Part shown: positions 6,484 through 15,015 of the stretch, in pieces | Position numbering within the stretch: position 1 is the first letter of the stretch | Layout of the letters: each line of letters begins with the position of its first letter | NCBI GenBank assembly: GCA_041749595.1 | Contig: JBGTBA010000084.1 | Span: 1-15,451 of the forward strand | DNA length: 15,451 nt | Source of the DNA: Aurantibrevibacter sp041749595 | GTDB lineage: Bacteria; Bacteroidota; Bacteroidia; Flavobacteriales; Flavobacteriaceae | Direction: 5' to 3' | The notes under the pieces: model-generated | What the model saw: only the letters and a program-made list of their open reading frames with translations | What the model was told of the DNA's origin: nothing | The model's database searches: none | Program-made: the position numbers and the translations under genes

Positions 6484-7687
6484 TTATTTGCACTAGCTTT
6501 TCTTTCATCCACAAAAGTTCCCTGACAATAGAATCGGATAGATTTGTTTTTAGTTCATTGGGGAGTACATCCCACGTATAGGTTTCTACTTCCAGATGAT
6601 CCGTAACCTCGTGATCTTTGAGATAGTCAAGAACTGCCAGGATTTGATCTTGGGTAGACAACAACGTGCCAAAGCGTTCCAAAAATATGGGTACATGAAA
6701 GTGCGCCCTTATTTCCTTAAATTGTTTGGATCTGTCCAATATATCGGGAAGATCGGCATAGGTAATGACCTTCTCGCCTACTTTTTCGGTAACTTGGTGC
6801 AGGTAAGTAGCTTCGTTGAACAGTGCTAATGTTTCCCATGTTTTGTCTGCGTCAACCTCATCAAATATAATTTTTAATGCAGCACTTATCTGTATTTTCC
6901 CCACAGCGATACCCGCATCCCGAAACTTTGTAAAACTTTCTTTGGGAGCTTCATAGGCCAATGAAAAATGGCACACATCATAGCACACATTAATATGCCG
7001 GTACACCAGCTTTTCGGCTTGGGACACGGGTATTCTCAAGGCATTGCTCACCACTTTTGCCCCAAGAGGCACCAGGTAGTTCTTAAAAAACTGTATCACT
7101 TCATCACTGTTTTCCAATAGACCATCCGGTTCCGGCTCTATATTTAAATGGAGGTGTTTCCCTGTTTTCTGTTCTATTTTGGCCAACGCAACAACTACCT
7201 TGGCATAGTTCAAGGCACTTTTTGTAAAAACCTGAAGCAAGTCTTCCTTGTTGTTTTTATGCCAATGCCGATAAGTGATTGGCGAAGTGGAGATACTCCC
7301 GCTCATGGCATCGGGCAATAAATACGCCAATTGTTTAAAAAGTCGAATGGTATAGATTACCCTATCGTCCGTAGTCCAATCCGGTTGGTGCACCAAATCC
7401 TTTACCCGTTCGCGGTGGAAATTTCCGTATGGAAATCCGTTCATCGTAAAGACATAGAGGTTATTTTTCTGCAGCCACTCCTTAAATTTTGTGAGCTCAC
7501 CCTCCAATCCCAGTTCCAGACTGGCCAAATTGGAGAGTCGCAAGCCAATGCCGAAAGGGACTTCGCTTGCCACTTGCCCCTTTATTTTCGGGACGTACGC
7601 AGCCAGATTATCAAAAGTCTCTTTCCAATCTTCCCCCGGATGCACATTAGTGCAATACGTAAGGTGATATTTGTGGTTTACAAGCAT
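6476..7687 (-). CDS. eboE: EboE, xylose-isomerase-like TIM barrel protein
   Basis: A 403-residue cytoplasmic TIM-barrel protein of the sugar phosphate isomerase/epimerase type, called a metabolite traffic protein in the ebo cluster. Candidate divalent-metal ligands typical of the fold are visible at strand ends: Glu184 in NIEPEPDG, Asp237/His240 in CYDVCHF, His331 in HFHVPIF and Glu368 in LEVETYTWDVLP. The N-terminal YHLTYCTNVHPGEDW (7-21) and the C-terminal ETYTWDVLP are the parts I rely on most for the Ebo assignment. The start overlaps the eboD stop by one base (TAATG), and the end overlaps the eboF start by 8 nt. It most likely isomerises or epimerises a sugar-like intermediate; the substrate is unknown. 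Confidence 0.87.
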   Translation of the reverse strand: MLVNHKYHLTYCTNVHPGEDWKETFDNLAAYVPKIKGQVASEVPFGIGLRLSNLASLELGLEGELTKFKEWLQKNNLYVFTMNGFPYGNFHRERVKDLVHQPDWTTDDRVIYTIRLFKQLAYLLPDAMSGSISTSPITYRHWHKNNKEDLLQVFTKSALNYAKVVVALAKIEQKTGKHLHLNIEPEPDGLLENSDEVIQFFKNYLVPLGAKVVSNALRIPVSQAEKLVYRHINVCYDVCHFSLAYEAPKESFTKFRDAGIAVGKIQISAALKIIFDEVDADKTWETLALFNEATYLHQVTEKVGEKVITYADLPDILDRSKQFKEIRAHFHVPIFLERFGTLLSTQDQILAVLDYLKDHEVTDHLEVETYTWDVLPNELKTNLSDSIVRELLWMKEKLVQINE

Positions 7688-8859
7688 TAATGGCTTATTT
7701 TTAAACTACTCCTTGTATTTACAAGGGCTATGGCCTTTCGCATCAGCGATTCATCAATAGTATGCACATCTACCTTATGCCCTATTTCGGAGAGTAGGGT
7801 AATGGTTAATTTACCGCCTAAATGTTCCCGAAACTCTTCAATTCCCGCAATTAACTGATTGATCTGTGCTTCCGTTTGCAGCGGAATGGCAATTTTAAAT
7901 CCCAGCCTATGCAACAAATCCAAGATGGCCAATTGGGTTTCTTCCGCAATAAAACCGATTAAATAGGCATAGGTAACATCCAAGGCCATACCAATGGCAA
8001 CAGCCTCCCCATGCCGTAATTCGTAATTGGTCATGTATTCCAATTTGTGGGCAGCCCAATGGCCAAAATCGAGCGGTCTGGATGAACCGCTTTCAAAGGG
8101 GTCGCCGCCGCCGCCAATATGTTCCATATGAAGTTGGGCACAGCGGTGAATGAGGTATTGCATGGGTTCCATTTCTCTGTCCTTCAATCCCTTCGCATTG
8201 GTATCCAAAAAATGATAAAAAACACGATCCTTGATAAGGGCTACTTTAACGGCTTCTGCTATTCCAGCAACCCAATCCCTTTGGGATAAGGTGGTCAAAA
8301 AATACCCATCATTAATAATGGAGTACGGTGGCGCAAAAGTGCCCAAAAAATTCTTTTTATGAAACGCATTTACGCTATTCTTAACGCCTACAGCCGAATC
8401 ATTCTGTGAAAGCACTGTGGTCGGAATTCGGATCAATTTTACGCCCCTATGAGCTATGGCTGCTGCATAGCCAACCATGTCAATAACTGCGCCACCCCCT
8501 ATAGCCACTACAAAAGAATGCCTGCAAATACGCTTTTGCTCTATGGCTTTTAACACTGCATCGACCGGTTCCGAACCATTCTTGCATTGCTCCCCACCAG
8601 GTACCACCAAGCTGCCTTGGTATTGAATGATCTTTTTATAATTGGCACAATAGGCGCTTATTTTGTCTTGCAACTGCGGATGATTTTGTGCTACTCCTTC
8701 ATCGATAACGAACAAGATTTTTGTAGCCCCATCAGGTTGATAGGTAACAAGGATTCCGGAAAAAAGTGGATTATCAATTGAAAAAAGATCTTCCGTAAAA
8801 TATAATTTGTAATTATACCTTACCGTAAAGGATTGATTTATAGGTGCAAAAGTATTCAT
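7687..8859 (-). CDS. eboD: EboD, dehydroquinate-synthase-like sugar phosphate cyclase
   Basis: A 390-residue protein related to 3-dehydroquinate synthase. NAD-binding GGG (121-123) with Asp127, PTT (146-148), Asp154 and Lys160 are all present, and the metal ligands Glu202 (GIAEAVK), His267 (LDFGHW) and His283 (LRHGEAVA) are conserved, so it should be catalytically active. The frame extends upstream to 8946 but would overlap eboC by 76 bp with unrelated sequence. The ATG at 8859, 11 bp after the eboC stop and preceded by an A-rich stretch, gives a normal family N-terminus, so I chose it. Context within the ebo operon indicates a cyclisation of a sugar phosphate for a dedicated product, not shikimate synthesis. 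The nature of that product is unknown. Confidence 0.88.
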   Translation of the reverse strand: MNTFAPINQSFTVRYNYKLYFTEDLFSIDNPLFSGILVTYQPDGATKILFVIDEGVAQNHPQLQDKISAYCANYKKIIQYQGSLVVPGGEQCKNGSEPVDAVLKAIEQKRICRHSFVVAIGGGAVIDMVGYAAAIAHRGVKLIRIPTTVLSQNDSAVGVKNSVNAFHKKNFLGTFAPPYSIINDGYFLTTLSQRDWVAGIAEAVKVALIKDRVFYHFLDTNAKGLKDREMEPMQYLIHRCAQLHMEHIGGGGDPFESGSSRPLDFGHWAAHKLEYMTNYELRHGEAVAIGMALDVTYAYLIGFIAEETQLAILDLLHRLGFKIAIPLQTEAQINQLIAGIEEFREHLGGKLTITLLSEIGHKVDVHTIDESLMRKAIALVNTRSSLKISH

Positions 8860-8870
8860 TTTTTTACGAA

Positions 8871-9776
8871 TTAAGTGACCGCAAACTGCCTCGACAAAAA
8901 TTTGGACAAAGGCAACAGCAAGAGAATCATAAGTCCAACCCACCAATGCGTAAAGGCTACCGCCAACGCAGCATCCATCACAATAAGTGAAATTACCCCT
9001 GCTTTAACCGCTGCTTTAATATTTTCCGGGCTATTGTACTTGTAGGATTTTAGTAAAGGTTTATAGATTAAAAATGCAAACAAAGCCACAAATGGCAGTA
9101 CCGTTACAAAATTAATCGATTTATACAAACCCAACAATAAAATACTCAAAATAACCAAGCCATAAAGTACCGATGCAAAGCGCACATTATGTTTATTGCT
9201 ACCCTGAACTTCGCCCTGACTGACCAAGGTTATGGCTGCGATATAGACCACAGGAATAATTCCCAGTGCCCAATAGGTAGGATTTCCTAAAATGGCCATC
9301 CCTAAAAGCAAATTCAATCCGCGGCATAATCCCATAGTGAGCGGCCCAAAAAAAACATGATGTTTGGAAAGCGTATCGTATATTAAAATGGCTAGTGCCA
9401 ACAATACCGCTAAAAAACCACACCTATCATTTACTAAGAATGCGGTAAGAATTGCAATAACCAATAACAAGGCACCAAAAATAAAGGCATTTTTGGCCGA
9501 AACCACTTTAGAAGGAATAGGCCTTTCGGGTCGTTCTATAGCGTCCAAATCACGATCAAAAAAATCATTGAGCACTACGCCACCGGCATAAAGACAGACA
9601 CTGGATATTATCAATAAAATTAGTGATTGCACTATGTGTGTATCGAATAAACGGCTACTATCCGCAACGCTAAAAATACCAGCAATACTTGCTCCCGCTA
9701 AAATATCGGCTACTGCGGTAGGTAAATTGGCAGGTCTTGTTAGGCGCAAATAGCCTTTCAGCACTCCTCCTTTCAT
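8871..9776 (-). CDS. eboC: EboC, UbiA-family prenyltransferase
   Basis: A 301-residue polytopic membrane enzyme with about eight or nine hydrophobic helices. The first aspartate-rich motif that binds Mg and prenyl diphosphate is intact: NDFFDRDLD (70-78), followed by ERPERPIPS. The second motif is reduced to YDTLSKHHVFFGP with Asp134, as in the branch that includes bacterial UbiA-like enzymes of secondary pathways. RLTRPANLPTAVADILAG (11-28) is the usual N-terminal helix. The family transfers a polyprenyl chain onto an acceptor, usually aromatic or polar. In this cluster the acceptor is presumably the molecule made by the other Ebo enzymes. The start overlaps the eboB stop by one base (TAATG); eboD follows after 11 bp. 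Confidence 0.9.
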   Translation of the reverse strand: MKGGVLKGYLRLTRPANLPTAVADILAGASIAGIFSVADSSRLFDTHIVQSLILLIISSVCLYAGGVVLNDFFDRDLDAIERPERPIPSKVVSAKNAFIFGALLLVIAILTAFLVNDRCGFLAVLLALAILIYDTLSKHHVFFGPLTMGLCRGLNLLLGMAILGNPTYWALGIIPVVYIAAITLVSQGEVQGSNKHNVRFASVLYGLVILSILLLGLYKSINFVTVLPFVALFAFLIYKPLLKSYKYNSPENIKAAVKAGVISLIVMDAALAVAFTHWWVGLMILLLLPLSKFLSRQFAVT

Positions 9777-10693
9777 TATATTATTTTCTCCCCATCTATT
9801 CGAGGTTGCTGTCCGCGAAGCACACTGTTGTCGTTATACAGCACACTTTGATCTATGCCTTTTGCCTCCGTCCAATCAGATTCCTTCATCTTTCCGGTTT
9901 GCCCAAAAGCGTCCACTGCATTTTGATAGCAGGTTTTCACCACGTCTTCTTTGAGAACCCCTCTTTGTAGCATTAGCGAAGCCGTTTTTGGCACCGCAAG
10001 CGGGTCGCTTACGCCCCAATCGGCCGAGCTGTTTACAATTATTTTGTGGCTTCCGTATTTTTTGACAACTTCTACCATGCGTTCATTGCCCATTTTGGTT
10101 TTAGGATAGATGGTAAAAGCCGACCAAAACCCCCGATCCAGAACCTCTTGAACCGTTTCTTCGTTGTTGTGATCTATAATAACTCTGCCCGGGTCTAAAC
10201 CGTGCTCTAAACAGACCTCCATACTTTTAATGGTGCCTGCCTTTTTGTCGCGGTGGGGGGTATGTATTTGCACGACCATGTCGAGTTCCTTGGCCAATTC
10301 CAATTGAAGTCTAAAGTATTTGTCTTCAGCGGGCGTCTGGTCGTCATACCCAATTTCACCAATACCCACCACGTTACTTTTGTGCAGGTACAACGGCAGC
10401 AGTTCGATCACCTGTTCGGCAAGTGCCTCATTGTTGGCTTCTTTGGAATTTAACCCAATGGTGCAATAGTGCTTTATGCCAAACTGGCTCGCCCTAAAGG
10501 CTTCCCAGCCTACCAAACTGCTGAAATAATCTTGAAAGGACCCCACTTGCGTTCGGGCCTGGCCCAACCAAAATGAAGGTTCTATCAGAGCGACAATTCC
10601 TGCGGCCGCCATAGCCTCATAATCGTCCGTGGTTCGGGAGGTCATGTGTACATGGGGGTCTATAAATCTTATTTTATCGTTCATTTCAATCAT
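9776..10693 (-). CDS. eboB: EboB, TatD-like metal-dependent hydrolase
   Basis: A 305-residue amidohydrolase-fold protein related to TatD. Metal-binding residues are visible: HVH (14-16) near the N-terminus, Glu113 in GEIGYD, His144 in QIHTPH, His175 in IIDHNNEE and Asp225 in SADWGVSD. No signal peptide, so it is cytoplasmic. The substrate in the ebo pathway is unknown. The ATG at 10693 overlaps the end of eboA by 8 nt (ATGATTGA); a second ATG three codons later (10684), just after the eboA stop, is an equally plausible start and would give 302 residues. It overlaps eboC by one base at the other end. Confidence 0.87.
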   Translation of the reverse strand: MIEMNDKIRFIDPHVHMTSRTTDDYEAMAAAGIVALIEPSFWLGQARTQVGSFQDYFSSLVGWEAFRASQFGIKHYCTIGLNSKEANNEALAEQVIELLPLYLHKSNVVGIGEIGYDDQTPAEDKYFRLQLELAKELDMVVQIHTPHRDKKAGTIKSMEVCLEHGLDPGRVIIDHNNEETVQEVLDRGFWSAFTIYPKTKMGNERMVEVVKKYGSHKIIVNSSADWGVSDPLAVPKTASLMLQRGVLKEDVVKTCYQNAVDAFGQTGKMKESDWTEAKGIDQSVLYNDNSVLRGQQPRIDGEKII

Positions 10694-11558
10694 TTATGGT
10701 TTCCCAACGAATGCGTTGTTTTATAATTTTATTCTGGATTTCTGGATAATTTTTTAACAGTGCCTTGGCCTCTTTTTTATCCGAATTATAACAGCATAGC
10801 CCACCGGCAATTTGATCGGCGGGTACCTTGCTATCTAATAAACGTGTCATATCCTCCAATAGTATTCCCTCCAAAAAATGAGCGACGGGTCGCCAGAAAT
10901 ACGGGTTTATAGGTCTGGAAGCGGCCCATCGTTCATGGGCATAGTCCGAAATAATCCGCGCTAAATCCTTGTTTGCCCTTTCATCTACTCCCCTGATATC
11001 TTCCAAACGTCTCTGGATAAAGACTGCCTTAAGGTACATCTGGTTCCACTCCTGTTCATTGAAATACAATTGCGGATATGGATTATTTAGGGCAATGGCA
11101 TCAAAAACCGTAGCGATATTGGTGCGCAAGGCTTCCACTGCGGCAGTCTTAAAGCGCTCTGAGCCCGGTAATATTATTAAATACTTAAGGAATGTGATTA
11201 GCTCGTCTTTGTCCGCAATTTGGATGATATTAAGAACAGGTTTAACGAATACATCATCCGTTTCCAAAACACCAACCAGAAGGTACAATCTCCCCAGTTC
11301 TAACTGATTTGTATTATGATCCCCAAGGTATCCTGTCAGATGATTTTCCTCGGCATATTCCAGTGGTTTGTCTGCACTTAGTTTGGAAGCCAACAAGCTA
11401 TAGGTTAGGTACAATTCCTTTGCGGAAGACTCCCCTATAATTTTGTCGAGTTTGCCATCGATCCATTTTAAAATATCCGGATCTGTATTCGCCTTAATTA
11501 AACGTTTTAGTTGCGCAATGTCGTACGTAAAATGAAATGTGTCCTCTACTTGTGCCAT
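10686..11558 (-). CDS. eboA: EboA, conserved ebo-cluster protein of unknown function
   Basis: A 290-residue soluble, mainly helical protein with no recognised catalytic motif. It matches EboA by position (first of six ebo genes), size and features such as NPYPQLYFNEQEWNQM near the middle, a following KAVFIQRRL helix, and ERWAASRPINPYFWRPV in the C-terminal third. EboA is the defining but biochemically unassigned member of the cluster. A longer frame begins with TTG at 11564; the ATG at 11558 is the better start. It begins 46 bp after the stop of the large lipoprotein gene, so it may be co-transcribed with it, though a promoter in that gap cannot be excluded. Its end overlaps eboB by 8 nt. Confidence 0.85.
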   Translation of the reverse strand: MAQVEDTFHFTYDIAQLKRLIKANTDPDILKWIDGKLDKIIGESSAKELYLTYSLLASKLSADKPLEYAEENHLTGYLGDHNTNQLELGRLYLLVGVLETDDVFVKPVLNIIQIADKDELITFLKYLIILPGSERFKTAAVEALRTNIATVFDAIALNNPYPQLYFNEQEWNQMYLKAVFIQRRLEDIRGVDERANKDLARIISDYAHERWAASRPINPYFWRPVAHFLEGILLEDMTRLLDSKVPADQIAGGLCCYNSDKKEAKALLKNYPEIQNKIIKQRIRWETIND

Positions 11559-11604
11559 GCCCAAAATTTATTCATTACATCATTACCCATTCTGTGTACG
11601 GCCT

Positions 11605-14600
11605 TTACTTTCCATTGAATTTAGCGTTCAAAAAGGCCATCATTCCTGGGGCTTCACTACCATCTCGTGGTTTGTAGACAAAATAGATTTCTTTGGCTTT
11701 CGCCTCTACCAGTCTATCCAATTTTATGGTGACCATCCCTGCAGTCTGTCCCGCTGTGGGTGTAGGCATAGTGCCCGATCCCAAAAGTTCTCCATTTGGT
11801 GCATCCAAGTGCATTTCAAAATCAGCACCAGCGGTCGGTGTTTGCTGCCACATAGCGGTAAGAACAACAGAGGTAACACCTTTCAGATCGATATTATCCA
11901 AGGCAAACCAGCCTTCACCGGACGGAAGTATCAATAAATCCATGCCACCAAACGAAACCGGAGAAAAACCTTGCACTTTTATTTTTGGCGAAAATTTCAC
12001 GGTGCTTCCTTGAAGCACTATAGCTTTGACACCCGTTAACGGACGAATTCCGTTTACACCTTTATCGGTATAGCTCGCCGTCAATATCATCACATTATCC
12101 GTAGGTGAGGGATTGGGAACGATACGTCCTTCCAATGGTAACGACTTTTGCTTGGCACCTGTATCCGCCAAAGATCTAATGTACAACGCAATTTGTCGTG
12201 TTTCATCGTCAGTAATATTAGGATGGGCTGCCATGGCCACCTCTCCCCAAACACCTGAACCGCCTGAAACTATCTTTTTTTGTAGATAAGCCGTTGCCCC
12301 TCTATCATTTTTATACTTCTCGGCTATTGCAAGAAAACTTGGCCCAATCGATTTTTCAGCTTCTTTATGACATGACTTACAATCCATTCCCTGGGTTAGG
12401 GCCTTACCGGTTACCGCTGCCGACACTTGTTGGTGTCCCAAAGATTTGTTGGCTTGATCCATTCCTTCCATATAATCTACAGAAACAAACACATTATTGG
12501 GATCAATATCCCCATTGCCATCCGGGTCTGTTACATTCACTTTGTATGAAATAGGGGCACCCGCAATAAAGAAGGAAGAATTGCCACCTTTTAAATCGAT
12601 GGTAATCTCGGGCCGTGAATTACCGGCGACTATGGAGGCCGCATTGCTTTTGGCACTGGCTCCCTGAGCATCCTTAACATCCACGGACAATTTGTAATCG
12701 CCTCCGTTTTGATACGTATAGGTCAATTCCGGAACGGCGGTTTCTTTGGTCTCCCCATTACCTAAATCCCAAATATAGGTCACGGCATCGCCTTCCAGAT
12801 CTTTCGCTTCTACCTTTGCGGTTACCGAAAGTGGAAGCTTCCCTGTGTCTGTATTCACGATAAGGCCATCTATTACGGGAGGTCTATTGCCGCTGTTATA
12901 TTCAATATAACTTAATCCCGAGTCGTCGTTCTTGGAAAACCATCCACTGCCATATTCAAGGAGATACACCTTCCCATCAGGTCCCATCTCCATATCTATT
13001 AAATTATTGAACTTAATATCGGATGCGAACGGCTCTATTTTATTGAAACTGCCATCTTCAAAAAGACTAACGGCCATCATCCAACCGCGCATCCATTCGT
13101 AAATAATGGTCTTCCCATCATAATACGAAGGGAGCCCACCTCCATTGGGATACAAATCGGAATAATAGGTAGGCCCTGCCATGGCGTTCCTGCTTCCCGT
13201 ACCTACTTGAGGGAAACTTGGTGTTTCATCGTAAGGATAATAAATATAGGCAGGTGTTGCCGGAGGTAATTCCCGCAATCCGGTATTGTTTCTTGAGTCG
13301 TTAATCGGTTTGGCCGGATCAAAAACCTCACCTACTTCACCGGTATCGTAATTGTACCTATGGTAGGGGAAATTGTTTCCGATAAACAGTGGCCATCCAA
13401 AATTTCCGGCTTTTGTGGCCAAATTCATCTCATCATACCCTTTTGGACCACGTGTGCCCAAACTATCTGCCCGTGCGTCCGGCCCTACATCGCCCCAAAA
13501 CAAATACCCGTTTTTTGGATTCACGGAGATTCTATAAGGGTTACGGTGCCCCATGGTATAAATTTCCGGACGCGTTTTATCGGTTCCGACAGCAAATAAA
13601 TTCCCTTGGGGAATATCGTACGAACCATCTTCCTTCACTTTTATACGGAGTATTTTTCCTCTGAGGTCATTGGTGTTCCCGGAAGATCTTCTTGCATCAA
13701 ATTGCTCATGCCCAGAGGAATCGTTCAATGGTGCAAACCCATTATTTACGTACTTCTGGTCTTTTTCATTAAATGGGGTTGAGTTGTCTCCTGTGGACAG
13801 ATACAATAAATTATCCGGCCCAAAGGCGATAGAACCACCTGTATGGCAACATATTTCGCGCTGGCTGTCTACCTTCAGAATCACTTGTTCGGAACTTGTA
13901 TCAAAAACGCCATCCTTAAACTTAAATCTGGACAACCGATTTACCCATGCATCCCCTGTGGGTGCATAATATACATATACCCAGTTGTTGGTGGCAAAGT
14001 CAGGATCTTTTTGGAGGCCCATCAATCCCTCTTCGGCATTTACGCCAGGCGTGTTCAACGTCTTGAAATACACATCTAAAAGGGCCACTTGCTTCATTTC
14101 TTTGGTAGTGGCATTGTAATGCAAAATTTCACCTCTTCGCTGTCCGATTAAAATATCATTATTAGGAAGAATTGTCATTTCAGTAGGTTCAAAAAAATCT
14201 CCCCCTACCAAAGGTATTTTGCTAAAACGGTTCACATCGGGTGGAATTTGAGTGGTGGCTTTGCCATAATCCAGGATTTCGTTCTTACCGATAGTGTATT
14301 GAATGCCGCCTAATAGATGTTTAAGAAATAAGTCTTCGGAATAGCTCTGGTCCGTATGACCGCCTCCGGTATAAAAAGCCCTACCCCCGTCATAGTCATG
14401 ATACCAGGCAATGGGATGAAAATCACCGTTCTGGCCACCTTCATAGGAGGTTTCGTCCAATGTCATTATTACGTGTACATCGGGGTTGATGTTTTTGTAA
14501 TTATAAAGCTCATCGGTGCGATGCCAAACCGAATCCGTAAAAAATTGGGTCGCGATAAAGTTCTTATCTTTAATAACAAAATCTGCCTCCGGAGTGCCGG

Positions 14601-15015
14601 AAGGATGGCTCAAAAACTGTGCCCCGGCCAATTTAGCATACCAACCCCAATCGTACTCCGTATCGGCTGCGGCATGAACCCCAACATAGCCGCCACCTGC
14701 CTGAATATAGCGCTCAAAAGCCGCTTCCTGTTTGGCATCAAGTACGTTTCCCGTGGTGCTTAAAAAAATAATGGTCGAGTATTGTTTTAGATTTTCATCT
14801 GTAAACAGTTCGGCATTTTTAGTGGTATCTACCAGAAAATTGTTTTCTGATCCCAGTTTCTGGATGGCTTCAATGCCTTTGGGGATGGAGGCGTGTTTAA
14901 AACCCATGGTCTTGGAAAACACCAATACCTTTGATGCGCCTTCTCTTTTTTTGCCATTGCATCCTACAAATGACAATACACATATTCCCAAGGCAATTAA
15001 AAAAATATTCTTCAT
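11605..15015 (-). CDS. ThuA + PQQ-type sugar dehydrogenase + PKD + cytochrome c lipoprotein
   Basis: A 1136-residue multidomain lipoprotein. The first 19 residues form a lipoprotein signal with a lipobox ending SFVGC (Cys19). A ThuA-like domain spans about 28-245 (GVHAAADTEYDWGWYAKLAG at 112-131). A six-bladed glucose/sorbosone dehydrogenase-like propeller spans about 262-705, with the proposed catalytic His391 in CCHTGGSIAFGPD and the TGD, GHRNP and WGDVGPD loops. A PKD domain is at about 711-797. A mono-haem cytochrome c domain at about 865-950 has CKSCH (879-883) and probable axial Met928. The last 170 residues look like a CBM6-type carbohydrate-binding domain. It probably oxidises a sugar outside the inner membrane and passes electrons to its own haem. 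This architecture is common in Bacteroidota. It is co-directional with, and 46 bp upstream of, eboA. Confidence 0.87.
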   Translation of the reverse strand: MKNIFLIALGICVLSFVGCNGKKREGASKVLVFSKTMGFKHASIPKGIEAIQKLGSENNFLVDTTKNAELFTDENLKQYSTIIFLSTTGNVLDAKQEAAFERYIQAGGGYVGVHAAADTEYDWGWYAKLAGAQFLSHPSGTPEADFVIKDKNFIATQFFTDSVWHRTDELYNYKNINPDVHVIMTLDETSYEGGQNGDFHPIAWYHDYDGGRAFYTGGGHTDQSYSEDLFLKHLLGGIQYTIGKNEILDYGKATTQIPPDVNRFSKIPLVGGDFFEPTEMTILPNNDILIGQRRGEILHYNATTKEMKQVALLDVYFKTLNTPGVNAEEGLMGLQKDPDFATNNWVYVYYAPTGDAWVNRLSRFKFKDGVFDTSSEQVILKVDSQREICCHTGGSIAFGPDNLLYLSTGDNSTPFNEKDQKYVNNGFAPLNDSSGHEQFDARRSSGNTNDLRGKILRIKVKEDGSYDIPQGNLFAVGTDKTRPEIYTMGHRNPYRISVNPKNGYLFWGDVGPDARADSLGTRGPKGYDEMNLATKAGNFGWPLFIGNNFPYHRYNYDTGEVGEVFDPAKPINDSRNNTGLRELPPATPAYIYYPYDETPSFPQVGTGSRNAMAGPTYYSDLYPNGGGLPSYYDGKTIIYEWMRGWMMAVSLFEDGSFNKIEPFASDIKFNNLIDMEMGPDGKVYLLEYGSGWFSKNDDSGLSYIEYNSGNRPPVIDGLIVNTDTGKLPLSVTAKVEAKDLEGDAVTYIWDLGNGETKETAVPELTYTYQNGGDYKLSVDVKDAQGASAKSNAASIVAGNSRPEITIDLKGGNSSFFIAGAPISYKVNVTDPDGNGDIDPNNVFVSVDYMEGMDQANKSLGHQQVSAAVTGKALTQGMDCKSCHKEAEKSIGPSFLAIAEKYKNDRGATAYLQKKIVSGGSGVWGEVAMAAHPNITDDETRQIALYIRSLADTGAKQKSLPLEGRIVPNPSPTDNVMILTASYTDKGVNGIRPLTGVKAIVLQGSTVKFSPKIKVQGFSPVSFGGMDLLILPSGEGWFALDNIDLKGVTSVVLTAMWQQTPTAGADFEMHLDAPNGELLGSGTMPTPTAGQTAGMVTIKLDRLVEAKAKEIYFVYKPRDGSEAPGMMAFLNAKFNGK

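Noticed and set aside
7687..8859. Housekeeping aroB (3-dehydroquinate synthase)
   Set aside because: The catalytic residues fit, but the gene sits in the middle of an overlapping ebo operon and has no shikimate genes nearby.
8860..8946. Upstream extension of eboD to 8946
   Set aside because: It would overlap eboC by 76 bp, and its 29 extra residues do not resemble the family N-terminus. The ATG at 8859 lies 11 bp after the eboC stop and gives the expected length.
8871..9776. menA, ubiA, cyoE or chlorophyll synthase
   Set aside because: The prenyltransferase motifs are shared by all of these, but the ebo order on both sides decides for EboC; no quinone or haem genes are adjacent.
11559..11564. 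TTG start of eboA two codons upstream
   Set aside because: A standard ATG lies at 11558 and no ribosome-binding feature favours the TTG.
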